62,000 bases of DNA from Branchiostoma floridae (taxonomy: Eukaryota; Chordata; Leptocardii; Amphioxiformes; Branchiostomatidae), in NCBI RefSeq assembly GCF_000003815.2, contig NC_049994.1, forward strand, positions 18,551,555-18,613,554, given 5' to 3'. The translations under genes and the position numbers were made by a program. Below the pieces are notes generated by a model. It made no database searches. It was not told the DNA's origin and saw only the letters and a program-made list of their open reading frames with translations. This document shows positions 1-13,400 of the stretch, piece after piece; the stretch's first letter is position 1; each line of letters begins with the position of its first letter.

Positions 1-742
1 TCTGGGGCATTGACACTGGGAGCCTTCACATCAGGCATTTTCATGGAGATTCTGGGGCCTTGAAACCGGGGCTCTTCACATCAGGTGAAATGAGAGAAAC
101 ATCTGGGGCCTTGACACCAGGCAGATTGACATCTACCTCTGGGGCCTTGACGTTGGGACCCTTAAGATCCGGCTCTGACAAGTCTGGCATCTTCGCAGAG
201 AGACCCGAGGCTTTAAGGTTCGGCATCTTGACATCGGGACCTTTAAGATCTACATCGGGGCCTTTAATATTGGGCATCTCAACATCGGGACCCTTAAGAT
301 TCACATCAGGACCCTTAAGGTTTACGTCGGCACCCTTAAGACCCGGCATCTTGACATTCGGAGCCTTGATGTCCGGAGCGGAAAAGTTTGGACCTTTCAC
401 GGACAAGTCAGGCTTGTTGAAGGAGGGTGCATCGACTGAAAGGTCTGGGCCGTTGACATCTAAGTCCGGGCCGTTGATAGACCCGCTCGGAGCTTTAAAG
501 GTGGACATTTTCGGTTTGTCGATTCCGACTGAGGGGGTGTTTACTTCGACTGCTGGGGACTTGAGAGAGGGGGTGTTTAAGGAGGGGGCGTTTACAGAGG
601 GGGCGTTTACGGAGGGGGCGTTAAATGAGGGGGCTGTAAATGTGGGCCCCTTCATGCCAGGTACCTTGGCAGACGGTCCTTCGATCTCGCCACTTGGCAG
701 TTTCGGTTTTCCGACATTGACGTCAACTTCACCGTTCTTCAT
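1..742 (-). CDS. BAR gene exon 9: AHNAK-like repeat exon, runs off the window
   Basis: An acceptor CTCCTAG precedes ATGAAGAACGGT in phase 0, the phase exon 8 leaves. The exon encodes short Pro/Gly repeats such as [40 protein letters not shown] and [15 protein letters not shown]. These are the LPK/GPDVxxK type seen in AHNAK, AHNAK2 and periaxin, which scaffold membrane-cytoskeleton contacts. A TGA at 43-41 interrupts the frame, but repeat coding ([14 protein letters not shown]) resumes at once in another frame up to position 1, implying an indel. Alternatively this is the first exon of a separate AHNAK-like gene. The antisense strand is also open, as an effect of composition. Confidence 0.75.
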
Positions 743-3700
743 CTAGGAGAAGAGAGAAACAAGAAGGTGTTTATACAAGATGTACAAATGAACATGAACA
801 CCTACAAACCAATAAAAATTTAATTTCCTTGTAATTAGAGGGATGTAAAAACAAATTGTAAAAAGATCTATCTTTTTTTACTTCACCACAACGTTACCAT
901 AGTTGCACCCAGTGTTAAGGCCTATTGATTTATTAGGATTTGTTTATCTATTTATTTTATTTGTCTGTTTACACCACTTACCCCTGCATGAAGGTCTACA
1001 GACTCGTACGGATGGTCCGTATCGTTCTGGAGTGAGGGTTTTTTGATCGCAGCCTCCACCACCTCCGCCATTGATGGGGAGGATGGACCAGGAGACCTGG
1101 GGAACAAGGAGAAAATCAACTTGACATTTTTTTACGACCTACTGGTATTCATGGCTTCAAATTACTAGTCAATGCACATAAGCATTGAATAAAGCTGTTT
1201 AAACACAATAAGTTGGTGCTCAGATTTAGAAAAATATCCCAGGCTGACCTGATCAAAATGAAAATGAAAGCAGAGCTTGGAGGAAAAGTCATGCATGTTT
1301 GTACACCACAGTTTCAGGTAGTAAACAGAGGTTTTCCACCTAGCACTCTATTTCACCTCCTGGCTAATTTTGGCTTAAAATTTATCAAAATAGTAAATTG
1401 GTGTGGTGTTTAGAAATGAAAATATGTCTCTGTTACATGAATGTCTGTTAACACCAAAGGGCAAATGAAGCATTTCTGTTGTGTAATGACTAGAATGTCA
1501 AATGCAGGAAGATTTTCTCTACAATGTCATTTGTAGCAAAGTGGATTGATTCCTCCTGTGCAGAAGAGCCCCCTTTTGGATCATTTCAGTACTGCATCTG
1601 AATTGCTGCAAATTACCTGGGCCAGTCAGACACTGGCATTTAGACGCTAAAGGCATGTAGAGCATACATGTACATCAGGAGAAAGGCCTTAGAGTACTGT
1701 ACCTGGGTAGCCTTTTAGTTGCAAACTTGCCAGTGTTGGCCTCCTGTTGAAGTTTTTCCAGTGTATCTCCCAGTCTGCTTTTCAGCTGTAATACACAAAC
1801 AATTATTATATTAACTATCCATACGGCTACAGTAATGTCATTGTCAATAACTATAGACAACAGTTACTATAGGAGAAGAAATATAGGATAGAATCTGATT
1901 TGTGCTTAAGAGTTTATTCCCGCTAAAAGTCTTGACTTTATTGGAACAGGTGAACTTGAATGTCAGACTCTATTGATTATTGTCAAAATTACCACATTGG
2001 ATACCTCATCATATTACTTACCTAGCCATCTGCTGAACAGTGCCAGTGTGGAACATGGAGATATGAAGCGATACACACAAACAAACAAACAAACAAACAA
2101 ACAAACCTGGCTCGTGTCTGTGTGGAAGCATTGCTCGCTGCTGAACAGTGCCTGGAAGGTGGAGACGTAGAACCCGACAAACAAACAAACAAACAAACAA
2201 ACAAACCTGGCTCATGTCTGTGTGGAAGCATTGCTCGCTGCTGAACAGTGCCTGGAAAGTGGAGACATAGAACCCGACAAACAAACAAACAAACAAACAA
2301 ACAAACAAACAAACAAACAAACCTGGCTCGTGTCTGTATGGAAGCGCTGCTCGCTGCTAAACAGTGCCTGGAAAGTGGAGACACAGAACCCGACAAACAA
2401 ACAAACAAACAAACAAACAAACCTGGCTCATGTCCGTATGGAAGCGCTGCTCACTGCTAAACAGTGCCTGGAAAGTGGAGACATAGAACCGGACAAACAA
2501 ACAAACAAACAAACAAACAAACAAACCTGGCTCATGTCTGTGTGGAAGCGCTCCTCGCTGCTAAACAGTGCTTGGAAAGTGGAGACGTAAAACCCGACAA
2601 ACAAACAAACAAACAAACAAACAAACAAACCTGGCTCATGTCTGTATGGAAGCGCTGCTCGCTGCTAAACAGTGCCTGGAAGATGGAGACGTAGAACCCG
2701 ACAAACAAACAAACAAACAAACAAACAAACAAACCTGGCTCATGTCTGTATGGAAGCGTTGTTCGCTGCTAAACAGCGCTTGGAAAGTCGACACGTAAAA
2801 CCCGATTCGGCTGTCGTGTAGCGCTGGAAGCTCGTCCATCAGACCGTTGTTCACGTCATCGTAAACCTTCTTGGCCTTCTGACACTCGTCCTGGGCCTGG
2901 AGTAGAGGTCACAGGAGTCAGATAGAGGTCACATAGAGGTCAAACTCACATTGAAATGTCATTGAAGTTTAGACCAGCAGATAGAACAGGAGTGTCATTG
3001 TCCCAGAGTTAAGTTAGTTACATTTGTCCTTCTTGGCTTTATAGTATTTGTCATCTTGGGCCTCAGGAATAGAAGTCTCATAGAGGTCAAACTAAATAAG
3101 AGATGAAAGTAAGGCCATCCAGTTTGTTTTCTTAGTTCTTGGATAAGAAAAAAATAGATTCAGTGTGGGTTTTTACAGGCCATCGCTTGGTAACAGCATT
3201 GCTTAAGAATTGTAGGCAAAGTCTCTACAACTTTTCAATCTATATATAGCTGTCAAAATATAACTATTTTTAATGATATGAGTAGGACACAATCTTGTGA
3301 AGCTAAGTTAAACTAAACAAACCTTTTGTAATTTTGCGTCGTCCCTTTTCTTGGACTGCTGTGCTGTGGCGAGTGTGTGTCTGGCTGCGTCATAGTCCAC
3401 CAGTTTTCTCCCCCGCTTCGCTATCCTTTGCTGTCAAGACAAATGTAACATAATATATATTAATAAATATCTATGGCCAGTTGCTTGAGTAATTGCTATC
3501 TGTTGTATCTTATTACCTGGATGTCTAACCTTCATTGACATTTATATTATACAGATCCCCAACGTTAAGTACTTGAAGAGCACACAAACATTCACAACTG
3601 TGTTATACTATGAAGACAGTCTGTAACCGTAACAAGGTACAATGTACAAACCAATTCTGCAGATAACGTAGCTTTCCTATTATAGATACCGAAACCAGAA

Positions 3701-6700
3701 GTTGTGTTGCAGTGCCTTACAAAATCACTAGAAGAACCATCATGACTATGCCTTTTGTTTTGCTCACACCTACACAAATTTCTTTAAAACCCAGCTTAAG
3801 CTCTGCTGTTGAACCACACACAAACACATCCTCAAATTGTACTAAAAACATCCTTGACAAAGAAATAATAATCAACACTTGCCATGCTTGCACACATCAT
3901 CATCACCTATGCACCAACTGAAATAACCTAAAACCAGGTTCTTTAAAACTAGGTCAAATAACCTGAGTGTTCTTTTCCTAAACAAATAAATCAAAAGTGA
4001 AATCCAAGTACACTTTGCCCTTGCTTGCCCTTGACCTCAGGAAACTGGCTCTGGTAGGTGTTGACGGGAGACCAATTGCAAGGCACAATTTCAAATGGCC
4101 TAAAAGCATTACAATAGACATGTCAAAATGACCTCTGAGTGTTCTTTTCCTAAACAAATAAAGGTGAAAGTCAAATCCAAGTACACTTTGCCCTTGACCT
4201 CACCTTGACCTCAGGAAACTGGCTCTGGTAGGTGTTGACCGGTGACAGGACCTCCCGCGTGACCTTCTCCTGATAGTCCGACCACAGCAGGTCCATGCTG
4301 TCCTGGGAGTTCCGAACCTCGTCTTTGTCCGGCCAGTCATCGCCGTACGCTTCCGTCAGCGCATCGTTCAGGTTTTTGCTGGCTAGGGACATTGCTGGGG
4401 AGAAATAGGAAGGGTACAAATCACTTTGATACATCAAAGAAGGTTAGACATCCAGGTACGCAATGATTTTCAGACACACTTCCTTGAAAAAAATTAACGA
4501 GAGATTGACATGAAAACAAAGGACTGATTCTTGCTATTCTACCTTAGACTGTGTGTACCAATCAGGGCTGTCTTCAACTCATCGTTTTGGGAGCCCATAT
4601 TGTGGATGTATTCTAAGCTTCAGAAGATGATGGACAGGTCCTGGAGACAGCCCTGTTTCATGTTTTTATGATGATCTTGCAGGTCAGAAATATTTTGAAA
4701 AATCTGAGACATCAAATTGGTGGGTTCCTTCATCTTCTAGCATTTATTTCAAAACTTCTGCATTTGACTTGTATCATCTAGTACAAAGCATTGAAATCAT
4801 TTTGACAAGTGAAACAGTGATGTCCATCTTACCTTTAACACTGTTTGCATAGTTTTTCAGCTCCTTTTGGAGTTTGACTGCAGCTGCCTGGAGTGAAGAA
4901 AAGGTGAAAATCAGTTAGCATCTCTAGAGGACTCAACTTTTAACACTTACTGAAAATTGGTGAAGAAGTTACATAAGAGTACACCAAACGACACTCAACA
5001 GAGACGGGCAGATACTGCTTGCAAAGCAATTACAATCCATTACTCGTGTCTCGTGTCCCTAAAGTCACAGAGTAATTGAATCACCACTCCTGAAGAAGGT
5101 CGATGAATGTGCGACCGAAAATTCAAGGTAAGCAACTTGCTTGTGTTGAATTAAAATGGTACAAACTTCAACATGGAAATTACTAGACTGAGTAATAATG
5201 TTGATTACAAAGGAGCATGCAAGGATATTCTTCCCTTTATTTTACAGTATCTTAGTTTAATCCTGTAAATATTAGTGATATCTGAAGTTGTAAAGTTGAC
5301 CTGTTGGTTGTTGAAGTTGCCGACATAGTCCTGGAATGTCTCGTCCTTTTCTGACTTCTCTGCCTTCCCGATACTCTGTAAGAACTGGAACACAGGAAAA
5401 GTGTACAAATTAGACAACTGTTAAAAGCATGATTATGTAATAACTATGATGTCAGATTGCCATTGTTTTAGAAGAAAACAAAAGCACTCATGATCATGTG
5501 ACAGTGGTCCTAAGGCCAGACCAATACAATTTGTTGGTTTGGGGTTTATAAAAAGTAATGCAATCAGGCTGTACAGTTATGTGGCAACAGAGCCTGAGGG
5601 CTACTAAAGTTAACGCCTCGGTACACACAGTTTATCATCATCACGGTATACACAGACTGTAATTTTTTCTTGGCCCTTATAAACATTGCAACTATTAAGT
5701 GTCAGAACATCAAGCAACTTTGCAGACAGATCCAACAGACATCAACGACATGACTCTAAAAATACCTTCTTCCTGCTGTCTTACCCTGTAGCCAAAGTAT
5801 TCAGTGAATTAAAGCCTGGGTAAAGCTCCTACAGTTCATTACCTTTGATCTGACTGCCATTTTGTTTCAGAAATATCAGCACTTTCCTCAGTTTCCTAAC
5901 ACTACATGTAAGTCTTCTAACATTTGCAGTAGTTTTACTTTTGCAGTGATAATAACCTCTAAGCTAAACTACAGACTTTCAACCGAGAATTTGAAACAAA
6001 ACAAAAACCTTTCCCCATCTCTAAAGTCCATATTTGGTAGGGAGCAGTTAGAGCTTAGAGGAGAACACTAGAGCTGGAATGGGACAGATACAAGCATACC
6101 AAATTACAGCTTTCTACATTCCTACCAATAGCTGTTATTTACTGGGTTGCAGATTACAGGTTAGATGTGAGGACTGTGCAGTTCTGAGAAGACTGGGAGT
6201 GAGCAGTCATACGTGTACTGTAAAACCTTTTACTTTTGCTGTCGTTTTATTTCATGGTAACAGGGAAAATAGGATTTTTTGCAGTGTTTTGAATTTGCTG
6301 TTGAAACTATTCTGTATTATAGATTATTGAAACAGATTTTGGTGGTGTGAGAAATTTGTGTTGGTGAAATTGTCACCAGGAAAACTGAAAATAAAAACTC
6401 CGGGACAATGTTAAGATTTTTAGTACAAAGGATACCATCCCTAGTGGCCTCATTTCTTCTCATTATGTTTAGAATTGAGAAAAACATGTCTGAACAAACA
6501 AAAAGTGCATGATTGTGTTCCTCATATCTTCTAAGTTCTCCATATATATATATAATATATTACCTAGTTCTTATTTTTGCAGTGAGCTTCATTTTCTTAA
6601 AACATTACAGTGACATACAGAACATTTTACAGACTTAGTACAGTAAATATTGAAATGATGTAAGGCAGCGAATTTTCAGAGCTTTAAGGATAAACCCTTA

Positions 6701-7381
6701 ACAGTGAATTCATGACACATGTACGATATGTACACAACTGTACTGCAATATTTGTTCCAACAGTGCATTAAAACCACTCTGACAACCTCTTTCTTTTTCT
6801 TAGCTCTACGTATGGAATAAAACCAATGCAAAAGAACTGAAGTTGAATGAGGAATAAAGTCCCTCGGATAGGATGTTAAATGGAGGTCCCATAATCGGGG
6901 ACTCAGCCACACCCTGAGCATGTAAAAGAACCCGCCACACTTATTGAACTCTGGCTGATGGGGTAGTAGGGAATTTCCCGAGAAGCCTCTTAACCCCTGC
7001 CTCACCTTTTGAGTGGTTTACTGAGTTAGTCAAACTTGCGCCAATTTAAGCTCCATATTTCTGACTTGGGGAGAAGAGATGCTGCTACAGTGTGCATACA
7101 ATGTAGTTCAGTGCCTAGAATGGTCTTGCAAGTTGAGCAAACTCGTTAAAAAAAAAGATAATTATTAAAAGACGAACCCATTAGTCTGTTCCCCTTTTAG
7201 TTATTTACGTGCAGTTCATTTCACCATGTCTGCTCATACATGGGTCTATTCAGGTCCAAATCAGTGTGTTTAATATTTCATTTACATAACCCCAAGGGAG
7301 CATTGTTTGGGGACCAGTCTGTGTGTATCTGTAATATTTGTGTGTGTGTGTGTGTGCAATTGTGTGTGTGTGTGCAATAAT

Positions 7382-7420
<39 letters not shown>

Positions 7421-10400
7421 TGTGTATGTGTGTGTGTGTGTGTGTGTGCATTTGTGTGTGTGTGTGTGTGTGTGTTCATGCATTTGTTTGAACCTTTGTT
7501 TATTCATGAGAAAGAGTGCATCTGTGTGTTTCTGCAATATATTATATGATATATGTATGTCTGTTTCTGAAAAACACACAATGCAGTATTGCGTGATGGG
7601 TGGGGGTCAAGTCTTACAATTGCATGACTCTTATAAACCACATGGCTTAACTCGAAGCAAGTCGCGTGCAAGTTTTAAAAGAACCCTGACTGAAAGCACG
7701 GGAAAAAGCCCCTACAATATGATTCAACTAGAGTTCGGGGACCTCATACCTCCATGAAATATTTATTGCTTTTTTGTGGATGGTATGTATGTTTATAGTC
7801 GGTTGTATTTGAGAGTAATGGTTATATAATATAAATGTTATGGGAAAGTAGTGGTGTATTTATTTAATGACACAGAGGATGTCCATCTGATTAGTAATTA
7901 TCAAAATGTGACACTTATTGACTTAATTGGGTAATGTGCGTTTAAGAGGTCGACGGCATATGGTAGCGTGGTGTTTCTTAAGCTTGATGTTTGGCATTTA
8001 AAATGTCTAAGGTTGTCAGCATTATTGAGGTTTGACTATGTGCCTCAGAGCTGTGTGGTGGGAGGAAGTTGGGAAACTCAGAAAGAAGAAGGGATGTGGC
8101 CAACTTTAGTCAGATGGTGATTTGATTTTCCACTAATTTGTCATAATATCAGCCAGCGTTCCCGCCAGGTTTCTGAAAATATGCGTCCAAATATTTTGGA
8201 GGGGCGTAACGAGCGCCGGAGGCGGGAGACGAGCGCCGCAGGCGCTCGCATTCTAGGGGGGTCCGGGGGCATGCTCCCCCGGGAAAATTTGGATTTTCAA
8301 ACCCTCTAGAACACAATTTCCTGCAATTTGAGTGGATAATCATGCACTTGGAATTGGATGTCGGTTGCCTCTTTTACTCCCATTTTCAGTTATCGACGAC
8401 CACCCTCTTCAGTCTTCATCAAAATACGTTATATTAAAAAAAGCTATAAGCACAGGGAATCAGCCTTCCGTGATCTGGCCCGAGTTTTATTTGTCCAGAC
8501 ATGTCTATATGAAAATTTTGGATTTTTGATGCTTCGAAACAGAGCTCTAGCTAGTTCGTCAGCCCATAGAAAAATTATGCCAATTTTTTTCCGTCATTGA
8601 ATAAAAAGATGTCTACCTCGTGCGATCGATGTTGCGCCCTCCCACATCAAATAGTTTTCCGAGACGATAAAATAACGGCGCTGTTTTTTTTTTCTATTTT
8701 GCCCGATGATTTTACTCAAATTTTTCGAATCGGTGGGGTTTTACAAGGCCATACCGTCATTTTCCACGAGCGTGCGTTTGTTTCCTGCGACCTCAGGTAA
8801 CCCCGTTTTCGGCGTGAAATCTTTGGCTGGATTTCTTTTTAAATAGACCAAGAACGTTATACATTACTCGAAGGAGGACGATCTGTTGCCTCTTTGGCAG
8901 TGATCTGTGCCGGTGTAGCCTTGAAGCAGTAGCCAGAAAGACGTCCCAACGTGCTGGGCGCTGCGATCGACAGTCCGTCTGGGGAGGGGGGCGTGCCGCG
9001 CCATGTGCCACGGATCGAGGCCAACGCTAGTGCACAGCCGACTCGGTCGACGCTTGACAACAATATTGCGGCCCCTTTTCTGCCGCAAATTTTGTCTTTT
9101 TGAAACAAAATAAATTTTGTAAATAAGAAATAAAGTGTATAGTTTTGGATTCTTCACTTATTTACCGCGCACCGTTTTTTTTTTAACTTGGATAAATGGG
9201 GAAACTTTCATAGTAAATTGTTAGCAGCTAGGGAAGAAACTCAAGTTGCCAGACGACACGGGCCGGGTGGCTACCAACGTCACGTGCGCTAATACTCGGT
9301 AACTTTTGTTTTTTTCCCGGTGACCAATGACAGAGTGTAACATTACATTTATCAAACGCTGATTGGTTCTTAAGATGATTGGATTTGGACCTGGTGGCCA
9401 ATCTTGACTGCTTGGCGCCGGCGGCCTGTTGTCAAAGATACCGACTGCCAATCAACTGCCCACAGCGTGAGAACTTTTGTTGAGATGTGCAGCACTCGAG
9501 CAGAACAGTTTGTTTGTTCAATACTAGTATTACCCACAATTCTTTAACAAATACGTGAAACTGAGGACAAGTAAGTATCATGTTAATATCAGAATATAAA
9601 ATCTGTATAAGATTTCTTCGAGTGTTAAAGAATGCTGACTGTCAGATGTATTTCACGGGCTACAAAAAATTACTTTGCGCAACGGACAGCTCAGACTGGC
9701 GCGTGGCTGGGTGTGTCGCACATGGGTCCGCTAGTTGAAACGTACCCGCTCCGCCCCATTCCCAGACTACTAGGATGACCGGAAAGTGAAGAATTTGAAG
9801 TATAGATTGTAAAGGTAGGATTCCTTCTTATAAAGACAGATTTTTGTAAAGATTCCAGATACATTTTGTACACTGGTGGTACAGGTCAGCCTTTCTTTCA
9901 GATTTTTTTATGGACGCATTCAGCCGAGCCGAATGCGTCTTTCCAGAAAAAAATGCGTCCAAAGACGTAAAGACGTATGCCTGGCGGGAACGCTGATATC
10001 AGCTGTTCACACGGTACAAAAACGAGATGCACACTTTCCTCTGACAGCCCTACACCAACTGTAAGATGAATACTTGGCGCCAACCCCGTCTGCTAAAAAA
10101 CAAGTACCATTGGCTACGAAAGAGACAACTAACAACTGTCCCTTATCCGAAGTTATCGTAACAAAATCAGAACATCTGTATCGCCCATAAAACTTCTGAC
10201 ACCCAACCCAGATGAGAGGACCTAATGGCATTTTAATCACCATGTCACTCAAATCAGCAGTACAGTATGTGAGACATCCATACCTGTTAAGCATTATCGT
10301 TAAATGTACCTCAACTTCTTACAATTATACTTACGCTTCACATCTCCATGATATCCTAAGCAGACATAAATAAAACTAATTATCATATTAAAAAAAAACT

Positions 10401-13400
10401 CGGGGTTCCCCAAACAGCTGTCACCTCACCATCTGCTTGGAGCTAAGCCCATTAACAAACACATAAAGCACGATGCCTGTACCAATATATCTCAAATATA
10501 GGGGTGATTTCTGATATTATTACATCGATTATAACGACAGATACGGCGCCCAAAATCTCATCGATTCGAGCTTTTATCACACCCCACCAACACAACAAGT
10601 ATGACACCAATCCATCCAGCCGTTCTTGAGTAATCATCTACACAGACAGAGACACATAACAGAAAATATAACCTCCATTCCATGACATTTCATGGAGGTA
10701 ATAACACATACTTGTACTACTCCACATTAGTACCCCTGATACAAACTGCTGTTTTAAAGGTTACCATTCACAGTGGGATTCATTTTGAGATTGAGATTTG
10801 TTGGGCATGTATGGCGCCTTTCCGACAGAAGAACAACAAAAACAGCTATGTCATGGGCTCCTAAGGGCACCCGCCCCAGGGGCAGGCCAAAAACTACACT
10901 AAGACGGACAATCTTAGATGATGGAAGGAAAATGGGGCTAAACAGCATGGGAAGCATGGCAGTAGCTGCGCAGGACCGCAACCTTTGGAGGAAGTATGCT
11001 CGACGAGTCGACCAATGCAACAGTGTTGCGGGAGGGTCTAACTCTAAGGTCTAAGGTAAGGTATTCACAGTGGAACAAGACTTGCTTTCGAGTATCCTTC
11101 AGCAGACAGCAACACAATCCTAGTTCGCAATGGCAGAACAGACATAAACAACTCGTGACTTGCAGTAACAATAGAATGTTGGCTGGAGGTGGACGAAAAC
11201 AGTCACTGATGGGTGGAGGAGAAGTCTGCCATGTCTGATGATTGCCTCATTTTCCAATCGCATGACTGATATAAACCACAAGTCGCGTGCAGGTCTCAAA
11301 TGAACCCTGACTGAAGGAATGGGAATAAAAGCCCTACAATGTGATCCAATACTTAACATTAGTACCCCTGCTTATTATTTTACGCTAATTATCCGCTTTT
11401 GATGTTAAGTTGTTTCTTTTTCATTTCATGTATTTCATTTATTCTTATTATTATGACTCCAGGAAGAGTAGTGGCATGATTTTATGATGTACACTAATGG
11501 AGATCGAAATAAAACAAAAAAAACAAACAAACCCCCTTCTATGGACAACCTCTACAAAGGTCCATGTTCATAGTGGAACAAGACATGTTTTTGGATGTCC
11601 TTTGACAGACAGCAAGACAACAGTGGGAGGGTACAGGAGTTATACAGGCAGTTCTTTTGAGACGGTAGAATAAATTGTACGTAGAACATTTACTCATGAC
11701 ATGTAGTAACAATTGAATATTGGCTGGAGGTGCATTTTGAGTCTTTGACGAAATCAGTCACTGACGTCAAGACTCAAGGACACTATTTACTGCCCTTGCT
11801 GGTGTGAACTACAGTCAAACCTGTCTATAGCGGCCACTCAAGGGACCGGACAAATTTGGCCACTATAGACAGGTGGCCTCTGTATAGAGGTGGCAACTTG
11901 TAGATAAAATACCCAAGGGACCGACAAAAAGTGGCCACTATGGACAGGTGGCCCCTCTGTAGAGGTGGCCCCTAATACAGGTTTGACTGTACAGTCAAAC
12001 CTGTCTATAGCGGCCACTCAAGGGACCGGACAAATTTGGCCACTATAGACAGGTGGCCTCTGTATAGAGGTGGCAACTTGTAGATAAAATACCCAAGGGA
12101 CCGACAAACAGTGGCCACTATGGACAGGTGGCCCCTCTGTNNNNNNNNNNNNNNNNNNNNNNNNNNNNNNNNNNNNNNNNNNNNNNNNNNNNNNNNNNNN
12201 NNNNNNNNNNNNNNNNNNNNNNNNNNNNNNNNNNNNNNNNNNNNNNNNNNNNNNNNNNNNNNNNNNNNNNNNNNNNNNNNNNNNNNNNNNNNNNNNNNNN
12301 NNNNNNNNNNNNNNNNNNNNNNNNNNNNNNNNNNNNNNNNNNNNNNNNNNNNNNNNNNNNNNNNNNNNNNNNNNNNNNNNNNNNNNNNNNNNNNNNNNNN
12401 NNNNNNNNNNNNNNNNNNNNNNNNNNNNNNNNNNNNNNNNNNNNNNNNNNNNNNNNNNNNNNNNNNNNNNNNNNNNNNNNNNNNNNNNNNNNNNNNNNNN
12501 NNNNNNNNNNNNACTCCTTCTTAGTTTCTTGACTTCCACACCAACTGTGTATGCAGCTTTCTTTCACTTTTGGGAAAATTTCCTAACAGTAAGATACATG
12601 TACTATTTGTTGTCAGAAGTCAGACTTCTACATAAATGACATAGCTCTTCTATGAGTCATCTACAACAATTCAGCATAGACAACAGTTTATAAATCATAG
12701 CTAACTCTACATGTATTCAGTACGAGTTTGGTGTCTTTCAAATAAATCAAGGACATCTTCCTCTTTGTCTTTTTTTCAGACCGAACTTTTAAGTGTTACA
12801 CAATGTAAAATACACTATGCCGCCTTATTTTCTATTATGTTAGATTAGTATACTCATGTAGATAGTTCGTAGTTGCTAGTAATACATGTTACTTGCCATA
12901 CATTGTACCTGATACAATCGTTGTGCAATAAACTTGACTTGACTTGACTAATACATCTAAAACTAGGAGGAACACTGGATATGAGAAGCCATATTGCTGC
13001 ACAGGTCTTGTTTTTCTGTATGAGACACCTGCCAGTATTAGACAACATACCTGTCCACAGCTCATACTTTGTTGATGACAACTTTTGTGCAGGATTCACT
13101 GACTTTCAAACAAACAGTCAACTACAGACAGCTTTTTTTTCTTTTCAGACACTCAGTTTTTCCCAACAGAAATAGTTCCTAGGTCTAAAACTAGGGGGAG
13201 GGGCATTTGTTGTCAAAAGTCTGATAGCTATAACTACATGTAAACATAGTTCCAGCTTTCTATGACTCACCTATTATTAGAAGTAGAACTAGTAGAGTAT
13301 GTAGACAACACCTTGTTCTTTCACAACCTACTTTCTGCTGGGTTACAAACTAAAGACAGTATTTATTTTTGTACAATTATTTTTTTAGCATTAATGGTTC

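Noticed and set aside
60-746. 228-codon open frame on the plus strand
   Set aside because: It is the antisense of the AHNAK-like repeat. The repeat composition keeps several frames open, and the minus frame has the splice phase and recognisable motifs.
2018-2798. Overlapping open frames in both strands rich in QTNK or CLFV
   Set aside because: Produced by (CAAA)n/(TTTG)n between copies of the BAR exon fragment; no start or splice support as genes of their own.
7250-7757. Cys/Val or His/Thr-rich proteins over 100 codons
   Set aside because: Translation of a (TG)n microsatellite.
12018-12567. Open frames of up to 173 codons
   Set aside because: They run through the N gap; the X residues are not sequence.
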